The notes beneath the pieces are model-generated. The model was not told the origin of the DNA, did not search any database, and saw only the letters and a program-made list of their open reading frames with translations. From a virus, in the IMG/VR virus record IMGVR_UViG_3300031974_005644, positions 1 to 55,205 of that record: a stretch of 55,205 nucleotides of DNA; one strand, written 5' to 3'. A program made the position numbers and the translations under genes. Numbering within the stretch: position 1 is the first letter of the stretch; each line of letters begins with the position of its first letter. Positions 40,683 to 47,645 of the stretch are shown piece after piece.

Positions 40683-42220
40683 GCGGCCTTCCGTTTGATG
40701 CGGTTGGCGTACGCGATGTTCTTGGCCTTGATCATGTTCAAGACCGCTGCGCTGATCGGTGCCGGTGGCGTGTTGTCGAAGTTCCACATGCGGGACGGCT
40801 CACGCCCGGCGATGTCGCGGTAGAGGTGGTAAGCCCTGCCCCGCTGCTTGTCCTCGTTGGAATGGCCGCGCGCGTAGGCGCACGCCTGCTGCCAAAGCTC
40901 GTAATCGTTGATCGTTGTGCCGGTCTTGCCGATCTTGATTTCATGCAGCCCGGAGCCCGGCAACACTTCCACGTTGCTGGCGCGTTTGACCTCATGACCG
41001 CATGACATACAGCGACCGACGAACGGGTGATAGCCGCACGCGGGGCAGTTCTTGGCCTTGTCCTCGTCGTCCTCTTTGCGGACGATCTTGTCGAGCTTTT
41101 CCCCGGCGTCCAGAGCGGTCAGACCGTTGAAAAAGACGTCGGTGTAATCCTCTGCGAAGCGCAGAATGTTCCCGGTAAAGTCCAGCAGCAGGCATTCATT
41201 TTTCCCGGTGCCGGGCGACGAACGCAGGCCACGGCCCCACATCTGAATCGCGGTGCTGAGACTCTTTTGCAGCGGGCGGCAGTCGCACACACACTCCACG
41301 TCAGGCACGTCGAAACCCTTGGCAAGTGCTTCGACGCTGATCAGCACCCGCAGGCGAGAATCAGGCTTGCGGTACTCATCCAGCAGCGCCTTACGTTCTG
41401 GCGGCGTGGTGTGGGCGCTGAACACGGCGGCCTCGATTCCGGCAGCGTTGAACGCCCGCGCCATTTCCTCGCAGTGGGCAATGGTGGCGCCGAAAACAAT
41501 GGTCTTTTTGCCGTACGCGGCCTTGCACCACTCGCTGACCACGTCGCCGATGATGGCCATGCCGCGCTCAGCAGCTGCGGTGTCCGTCCACTCTCCGCCG
41601 CTGGTGGGCGCGCCGGTCATGTCAACTCGGGTGCTGGTGAGTACGCGCATCGGCACCAGCACGCCCGACTCGGTCAACTCATGCGCGGTGGTGGCGTTGA
41701 TGAGGTTCGTGAACAGCTTCCCCAGCCCCTTCGAAAATGGCGTGGCCGACAGGCCGACGACCTTTGCCCGGCAATCGGGTATGTGCTTGGTCCAAGCCGT
41801 CATCTGCGTGTGCGCTTCGTCAATCACGATCACGTCTGCATCCGGCCAGTCGCGCCGCGCCAAGGTCTGAGCGCTAGCGATCTGGAACGGCATGGACTTA
41901 TCGGCGCGTGGGTTGTCCGCCTGCATGATTCCGTGAGCCGACAAACCAAACTGATCGGCTTGCGCGCTGGCCTGGTTGATCAACGTCGTCCGGTCACAGA
42001 CGAAGATGGCTTTGCGCCCGCGCTTCAACGCCTCCGAAACCACCTGCAAGCCCAGGTACAACTTGCCCGCGCCAGTCGGCGCCATGACCATCTGATTCTT
42101 GTGTCCCGCTCTGGCGCCCTCGCGCAACTGCTCATGCGCCGTCACCTGAAAAGGGCGCGGCGGCGGGAACGAAGTTGACTCGTAGTTAGGCGAGTCCACG
42201 AAGAGCGGGATCGTATTCAC
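40679..42220 (-). CDS. SF2 DEAH-type helicase with zinc ribbon
   Basis: 513 residues. Motifs: Q-motif-like FQVTAHEQL, motif I APTGAGKLYL (G50-K53), DEAH at 134-137, SAT at 158-160, motif VI QMWGRGLR with R330 and R333. After the helicase core a zinc ribbon (CPAC and CMSC, 392-408) may contact DNA or primase. The residue after the Walker A Lys is Leu54 where Ser/Thr is expected for magnesium coordination. The gene is coupled to the primase downstream and the ParB-like gene upstream. Confidence 0.88.
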   Translation of the reverse strand: MNTIPLFVDSPNYESTSFPPPRPFQVTAHEQLREGARAGHKNQMVMAPTGAGKLYLGLQVVSEALKRGRKAIFVCDRTTLINQASAQADQFGLSAHGIMQADNPRADKSMPFQIASAQTLARRDWPDADVIVIDEAHTQMTAWTKHIPDCRAKVVGLSATPFSKGLGKLFTNLINATTAHELTESGVLVPMRVLTSTRVDMTGAPTSGGEWTDTAAAERGMAIIGDVVSEWCKAAYGKKTIVFGATIAHCEEMARAFNAAGIEAAVFSAHTTPPERKALLDEYRKPDSRLRVLISVEALAKGFDVPDVECVCDCRPLQKSLSTAIQMWGRGLRSSPGTGKNECLLLDFTGNILRFAEDYTDVFFNGLTALDAGEKLDKIVRKEDDEDKAKNCPACGYHPFVGRCMSCGHEVKRASNVEVLPGSGLHEIKIGKTGTTINDYELWQQACAYARGHSNEDKQRGRAYHLYRDIAGREPSRMWNFDNTPPAPISAAVLNMIKAKNIAYANRIKRKAA

Positions 42221-43023
42221 GCGGCTTGCCGATCCATTTCACGCTTGAGCTTCAAGTACCGACGCTTCCATTCGGCGGACTCGTTCATGTACTGATTGCG
42301 CTGGCCTTCAACCACGCGGACGAGGTTGTTCAGTCGCTCAATCTCTGCAACCGATGCGGCGACCTTATCGTCCGACGCCAGCAACCGATCAAAGGCTTCC
42401 TGATTGCGCTGGATTTCCTGCTCAGCGGCGGCCAGTTCGTCTTCGCTGGGGCCGAACTCTTCGTGCTCTTCGTTGGCGGCGATTGGGAGCGATGGGAACT
42501 GCGAGGTGGAATCCGATTCCACCCGACCCGTCTGGATTGGCGCTTCAACCTTCCCCGCAATGCTCTTTTCGCGGTTGTCTTGCTGCCTAGATTTGATTTC
42601 TGGGGATCTGATTGCGGCCACGAATGGATGGCTAACACCGCACACCTTCGCGGCCTCGCGGTCACTCATCTGCGCCCATTCCGCATCAGCCAACAACGTC
42701 TCGACGGCCTTGCGCTTGTCGGCATTACTGCGGCGCAGGCCGTGGTCAGCATTCGCGCCAAGGCTGTGCAGCACCGCGTCACGCTTCGCGCCCTCGATGA
42801 CCTTGGCTTCAATCTCGGCACGCCCCGCTTTCTTTGCGGCGAAGTAGCGGTGAAAGCCATCGGCCAGCCAGTAGGCCGTGCCGTCATAAAACACTGTGAC
42901 CGGCGGGAAAGCCGCGCCCGCCTCGATGGCTTCGGCATAGTCCGCCACCACCGCTTCGTTCAGCTCAGCGCGTGACTGCGTGCCGCCATCAATGCGGATC
43001 ATCTGGATTTCGATGTGACTCAT
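42217..43023 (-). CDS. ParB/Srx-fold DNA-binding protein
   Basis: 268 residues. The N-terminal ParB-like nuclease/CTPase-type domain is seen in MIRIDGGTQSRAELNEAVVADYAEAI and FYDGTAYWLADGFHRYFAAKKAG (about 53-68). A helix-turn-helix follows (MSDREAAKVCGVSHPFVAAIR, about 118-138), then an acidic linker and a C-terminal coiled coil (ASVAEIERLNNLVRVVEGQRNQY). In phage replication modules these proteins act as DNA-binding initiators or regulators rather than partition factors. No parA gene is present. Confidence 0.82.
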   Translation of the reverse strand: MSHIEIQMIRIDGGTQSRAELNEAVVADYAEAIEAGAAFPPVTVFYDGTAYWLADGFHRYFAAKKAGRAEIEAKVIEGAKRDAVLHSLGANADHGLRRSNADKRKAVETLLADAEWAQMSDREAAKVCGVSHPFVAAIRSPEIKSRQQDNREKSIAGKVEAPIQTGRVESDSTSQFPSLPIAANEEHEEFGPSEDELAAAEQEIQRNQEAFDRLLASDDKVAASVAEIERLNNLVRVVEGQRNQYMNESAEWKRRYLKLKREMDRQAA

Positions 43024-43292
43024 GCGGCTTCCTTGAGTTGGGGGTGAGCGGCTTCAAACGCCGCGTTCGCGTGTTCTTGGCAAAGGGCGCGCGCGGGGGC
43101 GCCTTCCGCAAAGCCGGGAATCTGTAAGGGGGTGCTGCCAAACCACGGCTCGAAGTGCCAAACCGATGCGCCCATGTCGGCGCCGGGATGCTTGACAGCG
43201 GCGACGGTGTAGCCAGGCGGATGGCTGACCTGGACGTACTTGCCCTTGCGGGTCCAGGTGAGGATCGGCGCGTCGAGCCAATGCGTACTCAT
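43020..43292 (-). CDS. Hypothetical protein, 90 residues
   Basis: Small soluble protein with a Trp-rich N-terminal half (HWLDAPILTWTRKGKYVQVSHPPG, VWHFEPWFG) and an Ala-rich helical end. ATGA overlaps with both neighbours show it is part of the early minus-strand operon. No family recognised. Confidence 0.62.
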   Translation of the reverse strand: MSTHWLDAPILTWTRKGKYVQVSHPPGYTVAAVKHPGADMGASVWHFEPWFGSTPLQIPGFAEGAPARALCQEHANAAFEAAHPQLKEAA

Positions 43293-43396
43293 GCGGTCTG
43301 CAACCTCATCAATCGGATGAGGCGTGTCGCCGTGTGCGGGCCAATAGCGCCGCGCTCGTACAGCCAGACAATCAGCGACTTGGGGCGCGCCTTCAT
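43289..43396 (-). CDS. 35-residue basic microprotein
   Basis: The frame opens MKARPKSLIVWLYERGAIG at ATG 43396 and ends in a TGA that overlaps the next gene's ATG. Both ends show ATGA overlaps with supported genes, a pattern unlikely by chance. It is basic (seven Arg/Lys) with one amphipathic helix. Function unknown. Confidence 0.55.
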   Translation of the reverse strand: MKARPKSLIVWLYERGAIGPHTATRLIRLMRLQTA

Positions 43397-43602
43397 GCCA
43401 GCGACTCCAAGTCCAACAGCAGCTTCCGCCGCTCGCGTGGCGTTAAACGGGCGCCGCGCAGCTCATGCTCCATCCGCTTGCGTTCGCTCTGCACGTTGGT
43501 CGACGAACTCACCAAGCGCGGCGCAGGCAGCAAAGTGGCGCCTTTGCGCGGCGGTTTGATCGACGTAAATTCGAGGCGCGGGAAACGGGCGGGCTTGCTC
43601 AT
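43393..43602 (-). CDS. Hypothetical basic protein, 69 residues
   Basis: Begins MSKPARFPRLEFTSIKPPRK and ends with an amphipathic helical segment (GARLTPRERRKLLLDLESLA). It overlaps the cII-like gene upstream and the 35-residue gene downstream by ATGA. No known family; strongly basic, so nucleic-acid binding is possible. Confidence 0.58.
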   Translation of the reverse strand: MSKPARFPRLEFTSIKPPRKGATLLPAPRLVSSSTNVQSERKRMEHELRGARLTPRERRKLLLDLESLA

Positions 43603-43907
43603 TCATCCACCGCCATATCGCTGGCGTTCTGAATCTGCCGCAGGCGTTCGCGAGCAAGCGTCAGGATCGCTTCCATCTGATCTTCCGGGTAGCACTTCAT
43701 CTCCACCGGGACGACCTTCAAACCGGCGTGCGCAAGCACTGCGCAGAACGTCTCGATGTGGTCCGACTTGAGTCGGCTGATGGTGCTGCCCGACACGCCC
43801 ATCGTCGCTGCGATGGCGTCTTGCGAACCTGCAAGCCTCTGCATGACAAGGCTGACGTATTTGCGTGCGCGCTCCGCAGGTGTCGGGGACGATGTGGCCA
43901 TGAACAT
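43599..43907 (-). CDS. CII-like transcriptional activator
   Basis: 102 residues from ATG 43907 (GAGGG upstream). The helix-turn-helix QDAIAATMGVSGSTISRLKSD, followed by HAGLKVVPVEMKCY, closely follows the lambda CII pattern. It lies downstream of a Cro-like gene, with a terminator-like hairpin between, exactly as in lambda cro-tR1-cII. It probably promotes repressor or lysogeny-gene transcription. Confidence 0.84.
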   Translation of the reverse strand: MFMATSSPTPAERARKYVSLVMQRLAGSQDAIAATMGVSGSTISRLKSDHIETFCAVLAHAGLKVVPVEMKCYPEDQMEAILTLARERLRQIQNASDMAVDE

Positions 43908-43924
43908 CAGCCCTCGCCAACTGA

Positions 43925-43965
43925 ATAGAAAGCCCGACCGCCGCCAGGGGAAAACGACGGCCGGG
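43925..43965 (-). terminator. tR1-like hairpin between cro-like and cII-like genes
   Basis: Minus-strand stem of 11 bp with two G-U pairs (43955-43965 with 43933-43943) followed by CTTTCTATT, an imperfect T-tract. The position corresponds to lambda tR1, so it may attenuate expression of cII and replication genes. Confidence 0.45.
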
Positions 43966-44010
43966 AGGCCCCCTGCTCGGGGAGGGAAAAAGCAGGACAA
44001 GGGAAGAGAT

Positions 44011-44241
44011 TCACGCGGCGGCCTTGCCGCGAAGCACGTGCCACGGCACGTCGGATCGGAGTTCTTCGCAGGTCACGGCGCCGTTGGTGGCGGCTTCGAT
44101 CCGCATGCAGAGGCTTTCGCCAGGGTTCTTGAACCCCCCAGCGACAAGTTGCATGTATCCGGTCGAGGTTCCGCAGGACGCTGCGAAGCACTCCCGATCA
44201 GGGCCAGGGCGCAATGATTTCCAGTAGTCGGCGATTTTCAC
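44011..44241 (-). CDS. Cro/YdaS-like helix-turn-helix repressor
   Basis: 76 residues resembling the YdaS/Cro family: SLRPGPDRECFAASCGTSTGYM, QLVAGGFKNPGESLCMRIEAA and VTCEELRSDVPWHVLRG. Likely represses the CI promoter when lytic growth begins. The start is GTG at 44241. The -10 (TATATT, 44255-44250) is so close that the mRNA would be nearly leaderless, with no ribosome site visible. Confidence 0.82.
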   Translation of the reverse strand: MKIADYWKSLRPGPDRECFAASCGTSTGYMQLVAGGFKNPGESLCMRIEAATNGAVTCEELRSDVPWHVLRGKAAA

Positions 44242-44324
44242 AGGGCCAGAATATACCCACAGATAAAGTCCTGCAATACCCGCAGGGCATTTACCTAACG
44301 GTATCCCGGCAACATTCTCGCGTC
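44242..44324. promoter_or_regulatory. cI/cro divergent promoter and operator region
   Basis: The cro promoter on the minus strand has -10 TATATT (44255-44250) with a TTGCAG-like -35 about 15 bp upstream. Operator-like boxes are TATACCCACAGATAAA at 44252-44267, a related ATACCCGCAG at 44276-44285 (23 bp away) and a dyad TACC-TAAC-GGTA at 44292-44303. The first box occurs again, inverted and with one mismatch, over the early promoter at 46704-46719. Confidence 0.7.
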
Positions 44325-45023
44325 GTGATTGATCATGACCGCCGCCGCCGCCGCTTGATGAGCCTCATTGGTGACAAGCCAATGAAGGACTTTGCCGATA
44401 AGGTCAGCCGGGCCCCTGCTCAGGTATCGCACTGGGTGAGCGGCGAAAAGAACATCGGCGAAAAGACCGTCCATCACCTATCTTCAATCTTCGCCTTGCC
44501 GCCCGGATGGTTCGACCAAGAAGTACCCACTCGCGAAGAGCTACACGGCGTCCTAGACATCCGAGACGAGTGGGCGACGTCGATCAAGAAGAACAACCGC
44601 GACATCCAAATCCCCCTGCTCGACAGCCGCGCCAGCATGGGCAACGGCACGCCGCTGACCGACTACGTCAACGTGGTCGAGATGGTCACCGCCAACCTGC
44701 CCGAGCTGCGCACCCGCGTCAGCTTCAGCGCCCCCCACAACCTGCGGCTGCTCACCGGCTACGGCGACAGCATGAGCCCCACCTTCAACGACGGCGACGT
44801 GCTGCTGATCGACATGGGCGTGACCGACCTCACGCTCGACGCCGTGTACGTCATGGAGCGCCACGACCAGCTGTACGTCAAACGCATCCAGCGGCGCACC
44901 ACCGGCGCCCTGCGCATGATCAGCGACAACCCGGTATACCCGCCCGAAGACATCGACCCCAACCGCGACGGCTTCGACGTGCGCGCCAGGGTGCTGTGCG
45001 TTTGGAACTTTCGGAAACTATAG
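44325..45023 (+). CDS. CI-like repressor with S24 autoprotease domain
   Basis: 232 residues from GTG 44325. N-terminal helix-turn-helix (LIGDKPMKDFADKVSRAPAQVSHWVSGEKN), linker, and C-terminal LexA/CI-type peptidase with S149 in GYGDSMSPTF and K186 in LYVKRI. The linker segment SRASMGNG is a likely self-cleavage site, as in SOS-inducible repressors. No ribosome site precedes the GTG; a leaderless mRNA is possible, and the ATG at 44358 is an alternative start but would cut into helix 1. Two genes follow before a terminator. Confidence 0.88.
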   Translation: MIDHDRRRRRLMSLIGDKPMKDFADKVSRAPAQVSHWVSGEKNIGEKTVHHLSSIFALPPGWFDQEVPTREELHGVLDIRDEWATSIKKNNRDIQIPLLDSRASMGNGTPLTDYVNVVEMVTANLPELRTRVSFSAPHNLRLLTGYGDSMSPTFNDGDVLLIDMGVTDLTLDAVYVMERHDQLYVKRIQRRTTGALRMISDNPVYPPEDIDPNRDGFDVRARVLCVWNFRKL

Positions 45024-45031
45024 AGAACGGC

Positions 45032-45562
45032 ATGGCGCGCAAGAAAACACTATTTGAACTGCGACCTTTCGACAACGAATCCTTTGCGGCCACCGTTGAA
45101 CGCTGGCAAGGGAAAACGAACATGGGGTTCCCCGCTGACATAGAAATGTCTCTGTCGTGGGCGGACGCTCACCGAGACTACGCGTCTCCATCTGGAGACT
45201 TTTCGTATGGAATTTTTGGCTCCAACTCGGAGGGCGCGGCGGCAATCACAACCCTTGTTTACCGGAAAGACGGCCGTCGCTGGCTAAAAATGCTTGATCT
45301 CCGGCTGTCGCCAGAGCTTGATGCCAGCCTGAACGACGGAGGTGAGTACCTGTCTGAGATCGCATCCATTTTTACTGAGGCGATAGCCGGTACATTGCGC
45401 CTGACCGCAGTGCACAAAAGCGACACCGTGAAGCTATACGCGAGGTCGAGCGGTCTGCTATCGTTCTTCAAGGGTCTGACGGCCCACCTACAGAGCGCGA
45501 ACAGCGCCGACAAGTTGACCACGACCATCGAAGGCAGATGGATGGTCTTTCGCAGCAAATAA
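45032..45562 (+). CDS. Hypothetical protein cotranscribed with cI, 176 residues
   Basis: Starts 8 bases after the repressor stop and is less GC-rich than its neighbours. It begins MARKKTLFELRPFDNESFAA; alternating beta strands (FSYGIFGSNSEGAAAITTLVY, LKMLDLRLSP, GTLRLTAVHK) and no signal peptide suggest a cytoplasmic alpha/beta protein. I do not recognise the family. Genes cotranscribed with a repressor are expressed in lysogens and often exclude other phages (lambda rex). Confidence 0.7.
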   Translation: MARKKTLFELRPFDNESFAATVERWQGKTNMGFPADIEMSLSWADAHRDYASPSGDFSYGIFGSNSEGAAAITTLVYRKDGRRWLKMLDLRLSPELDASLNDGGEYLSEIASIFTEAIAGTLRLTAVHKSDTVKLYARSSGLLSFFKGLTAHLQSANSADKLTTTIEGRWMVFRSK

Positions 45563-45574
45563 TTGGAGATGTTC

Positions 45575-45769
45575 ATGGCGATTTCCCACATCAATGGGGC
45601 TTGCCTTTGGGAGAGGGTAAAGCACCAGGAAGCCCAGATCGTGGCCTCAATCAGCAATGCTGTTCACACTCAGGTCGCTGCACTCGGTGACCAGATTGTC
45701 ACCTTGGAATGGGCCAGTTGGGCCGCGCGTCGCGCACTTGACGACATGCCCGTTCAGCGGGCAGCCTGA
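45575..45769 (+). CDS. Hypothetical protein in the cI operon, 64 residues
   Basis: ATG 45575 follows TTGGAG with 6-nt spacing and begins MAISHINGACLWERVKHQEA. Mostly helical and Ala-rich, without membrane segments. It is the last gene before the terminator at 45786. Function unknown; likely expressed in lysogens with the repressor. Confidence 0.6.
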   Translation: MAISHINGACLWERVKHQEAQIVASISNAVHTQVAALGDQIVTLEWASWAARRALDDMPVQRAA

Positions 45770-45785
45770 TCTGAGCTAGCACAAG

Positions 45786-45808
45786 AGCCCCGCCAGCCGG
45801 GGCTTTTT
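45786..45808 (+). terminator. Terminator of the cI operon
   Basis: Perfect 7-bp stem AGCCCCG/CGGGGCT with a 5-nt loop followed by TTTTT on the plus strand, 16 bases after the stop of the 64-residue gene. Confidence 0.88.
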
Positions 45809-45809
45809 C

Positions 45810-45965
45810 ATGCCCATGACCTACCCCGCCGCTCTCGCCCTCGCCGCCCGCTACGGCCTGCAGCGCGAATTTGCCATGTCGTATCGGCAGGTCCGGCCCT
45901 GGTGGGCGTTCTGGGTCAGCGAGGATTGGGCAGTGCAGATGTCACTTGAGGACTGCGACCTATGA
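45810..45965 (+). CDS. 51-residue hypothetical protein
   Basis: An open frame from ATG 45810 (or 45816) beginning MPMTYPAALALAARYGLQRE ends in TGA overlapping the next gene's ATG as ATGA. It is Ala/Trp-rich and soluble. No clear ribosome site lies upstream, where the terminator T-tract ends. Coupling to the next gene is the main support. Confidence 0.45.
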   Translation: MPMTYPAALALAARYGLQREFAMSYRQVRPWWAFWVSEDWAVQMSLEDCDL

Positions 45966-46267
45966 GCAATGATGAGCGACTAGGGTATCTGGCGATTTTT
46001 GCGTTAGTGTTCTTCGGCGTGCAGTACGCGACCTACGCGATCCTGTTGCCGAACGCCAAAACCCACACAGTCGCAGGTTTCTTCAAAGGGTGGGGGCTCG
46101 GATGGGCCGTAGCGCTCGGGCTGGTGATCCTGTTAGAAGGATTGTGGCCGACAGCGGACCCAACTAGCTGGCGTCTAAGAGGCGCTGTATTGCTGTCTGC
46201 GTACATGGCATCTTGGGCTTGCTGGGCCAAATCAGGGGGCATCAAGGGCCAGCAACGAGGCGCTTAA
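45962..46267 (+). CDS. Small membrane protein, 101 residues
   Basis: Three hydrophobic segments (about residues 7-28, 42-60 and 72-88) predict an inner-membrane protein starting MSNDERLGYLAIFALVFFGV. No family recognised. It lies between the cI-operon terminator and an opposite-strand exported-protein gene, so it is probably an accessory gene. Confidence 0.65.
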   Translation: MSNDERLGYLAIFALVFFGVQYATYAILLPNAKTHTVAGFFKGWGLGWAVALGLVILLEGLWPTADPTSWRLRGAVLLSAYMASWACWAKSGGIKGQQRGA

Positions 46268-46283
46268 CGCGTAGCGAGCGCAT

Positions 46284-46553
46284 TCAGTCCTGCATCTCCA
46301 ATATCCGCACGTCGCCCGTGTCGTGATCATAGATCTCGACCTCAACCGTCGATCCGTACCGTCGAATCGACTCGACATCGCCGTAGCGATATTCCCCAGC
46401 GCCATGATCGAAGTATTCGACTTCTCGACCGGGCCGGACGAGATTTCCACTCTCAATCTCGACATCTGAGCCACTTTCCAAATCGTAGCCGTCCCACGCA
46501 TGACCAACCTGCACGGCGAAAGCCAACAAACCCCAGACTAACAAGCGCTGCAT
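46284..46553 (-). CDS. DUF5334-like exported protein
   Basis: 89 residues from ATG 46553 (GGGAG upstream). A signal peptide (MQRLLVWGLLAFAVQVGHAW) is followed by a small, very acidic beta domain (GYDLESGSDVEIESGNLV, GRYGDV-type segments, TVEVEIYDHDTGDVRILEM). The pattern fits DUF5334, small periplasmic proteins found on mobile elements. It is the only minus-strand gene in the plus-strand arm, so a separately expressed lysogenic-conversion gene is likely. Confidence 0.75.
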   Translation of the reverse strand: MQRLLVWGLLAFAVQVGHAWDGYDLESGSDVEIESGNLVRPGREVEYFDHGAGEYRYGDVESIRRYGSTVEVEIYDHDTGDVRILEMQD

Positions 46554-46618
46554 GTCGTTCTCCCTAGTGAGCACCGACAGTACACCGGCACGCAAGACAC
46601 GCACAACCGCGAACGCAA

Positions 46619-46641
46619 CCCCGCCCCGAGCGGGGTTTTTT
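46619..46641 (+). terminator. Terminator upstream of early operon
   Basis: CCCCGC/GCGGGG stem with a 5-nt loop followed by TTTTTT on the plus strand. It insulates the early promoter at 46693 from upstream transcription. The hairpin is the reverse complement of that at 1198-1218. Confidence 0.8.
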
Positions 46642-46692
46642 GTGCCCGTCGATCACGATAATGACGGCATGACAAATAATTACCTTGAGGTA

Positions 46693-46721
46693 TTGCATCA
46701 CAGTTTATCTGCGGGTATAGT
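46693..46721 (+). promoter_or_regulatory. Early operon promoter with repressor box
   Basis: TTGCAT (46693-46698), a 17-bp spacer and TATAGT (46716-46721) form a good sigma70 promoter. TTTATCTGCGGGTATA (46704-46719) covers the spacer and -10 and matches the cro-promoter box (44267-44252 on the minus strand) in 15 of 16 positions and in the same register to the -10. CI is the likely repressor. Confidence 0.78.
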
Positions 46722-46748
46722 CTCTCCATCGCCCCACCAAAGGCAGCA

Positions 46749-47063
46749 ATGGAGATGGAGATGGCCCACAACGACACAAAGCACCCCAGCAGCGGGGCGC
46801 GAATTCTCATCGAACGGGCAGGATTCGGCACGCGGCTCACCGTTGGCGAGCCGGGCAACCGGACACTGCTGGTGGCCTACGCGCACCACGACGCCCCCGC
46901 CGACGAAGCGGTCGTGATCGCCACCACCGCGTGGCTCAACGACGAGCCACTCAGCACCCGCAACTGGGGGCCATCGGCGGTCATGCAGTGCGACGAGACG
47001 CTGCGCAAGCTACTGCCCTGGGCCTTCCGGGCACGGGCCGCCGCCCAGGGGGCAACGCCATGA
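46749..47063 (+). CDS. Hypothetical early protein, 104 residues
   Basis: First gene after the early promoter. It has three in-frame ATGs (46749, 46755, 46761) spaced by GGAG, so the third, opening MAHNDTKHPSSGARIL, is also plausible. A beta-rich middle (TRLTVGEPGNRTLLVAYAHH, AVVIATTAWLND) and a helical end. Function unknown; the position suits an early takeover or anti-host protein. Confidence 0.68.
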   Translation: MEMEMAHNDTKHPSSGARILIERAGFGTRLTVGEPGNRTLLVAYAHHDAPADEAVVIATTAWLNDEPLSTRNWGPSAVMQCDETLRKLLPWAFRARAAAQGATP

Positions 47064-47218
47064 TCCGCCCCTTCATTTCCCGCATGCGCGCCGACTGGCG
47101 CGAGCTGCCGCAGACCTGGCGGCCCAACCCGGCAACCGTCGGGCACATCGCTCGCGAAGCCGATGCACTGCGGGCCAATGGCGAGCGCAATGCGGCGCTG
47201 CTGGAGGGTGGCAAGTGA
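47060..47218 (+). CDS. Hypothetical protein, 52 residues
   Basis: ATG overlaps the upstream stop (ATGA) and the end overlaps the next gene's GTG. It begins MIRPFISRMRADWRELPQTW; a basic, helical, soluble product. No family recognised. Confidence 0.58.
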   Translation: MIRPFISRMRADWRELPQTWRPNPATVGHIAREADALRANGERNAALLEGGK

Positions 47219-47433
47219 GCGCGGACTACCAAAAGCTGGGCGAAGCCCTCGGCAAGATCGCCGTGCAGGTGCGCAATTTGGACGAGCGCGCCGATCGCCT
47301 AGAGCGTCAACGCGACAGCCTGCTTACGGCCCTGATCGGCTGCATTGAGCACATGGAGTACAGCAATCCGCAGGGCGAACAGGCATGCAATGCGGCTCAG
47401 GCTCTCATCATGGTGCTGGGCGGTGACGCATGA
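47215..47433 (+). CDS. Hypothetical coiled-coil protein, 72 residues
   Basis: GTG start overlapping the upstream stop as GTGA. Residues 5-40 form a heptad-like helix (LGEALGKIAVQVRNLDERAD, LERQRDSLLTALIG). Function unknown; member of the early small-gene series. Confidence 0.6.
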   Translation: MSADYQKLGEALGKIAVQVRNLDERADRLERQRDSLLTALIGCIEHMEYSNPQGEQACNAAQALIMVLGGDA

Positions 47434-47645
47434 GCACCCACACCATCCGCGTACGCCTACCCGCCGACGCCAGCGCCATGAGCGTGACGATGGCCCTCGC
47501 CTCAGTTGCGCAGCGCATGGACTTTCGCCTCACGGCCACGCACGCCGAGCCGGGCATCACCGACATCGAAATGAAGCCCGGCTACGTGCCGAGCAACGTC
47601 ATCCCCATGCGCCGGACTGGCGCGATTAAAGGAGTTAAATCGTGA
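47430..47645 (+). CDS. Hypothetical protein, 71 residues
   Basis: ATGA overlap with the gene upstream; begins MSTHTIRVRLPADASAMSVT. Beta strands TIRVRLP and FRLTATHAEPG around a helix suggest a small ferredoxin-like fold. It ends in GGAG-containing sequence that serves as the ribosome site of the RecT-like gene. Confidence 0.58.
   Translation: MSTHTIRVRLPADASAMSVTMALASVAQRMDFRLTATHAEPGITDIEMKPGYVPSNVIPMRRTGAIKGVKS

Noticed and set aside
42217-43023. Plasmid-type ParB partition protein
   Set aside because: There is no ParA gene or obvious centromere repeats nearby, and the operon context is DNA replication, so only a ParB-like fold is claimed.
44507-45562. 351-residue plus-strand ORF overlapping cI
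   Set aside because: Its first half is an Arg/His/Pro-rich out-of-frame shadow of the repressor gene; only the part from 45032 is coding.
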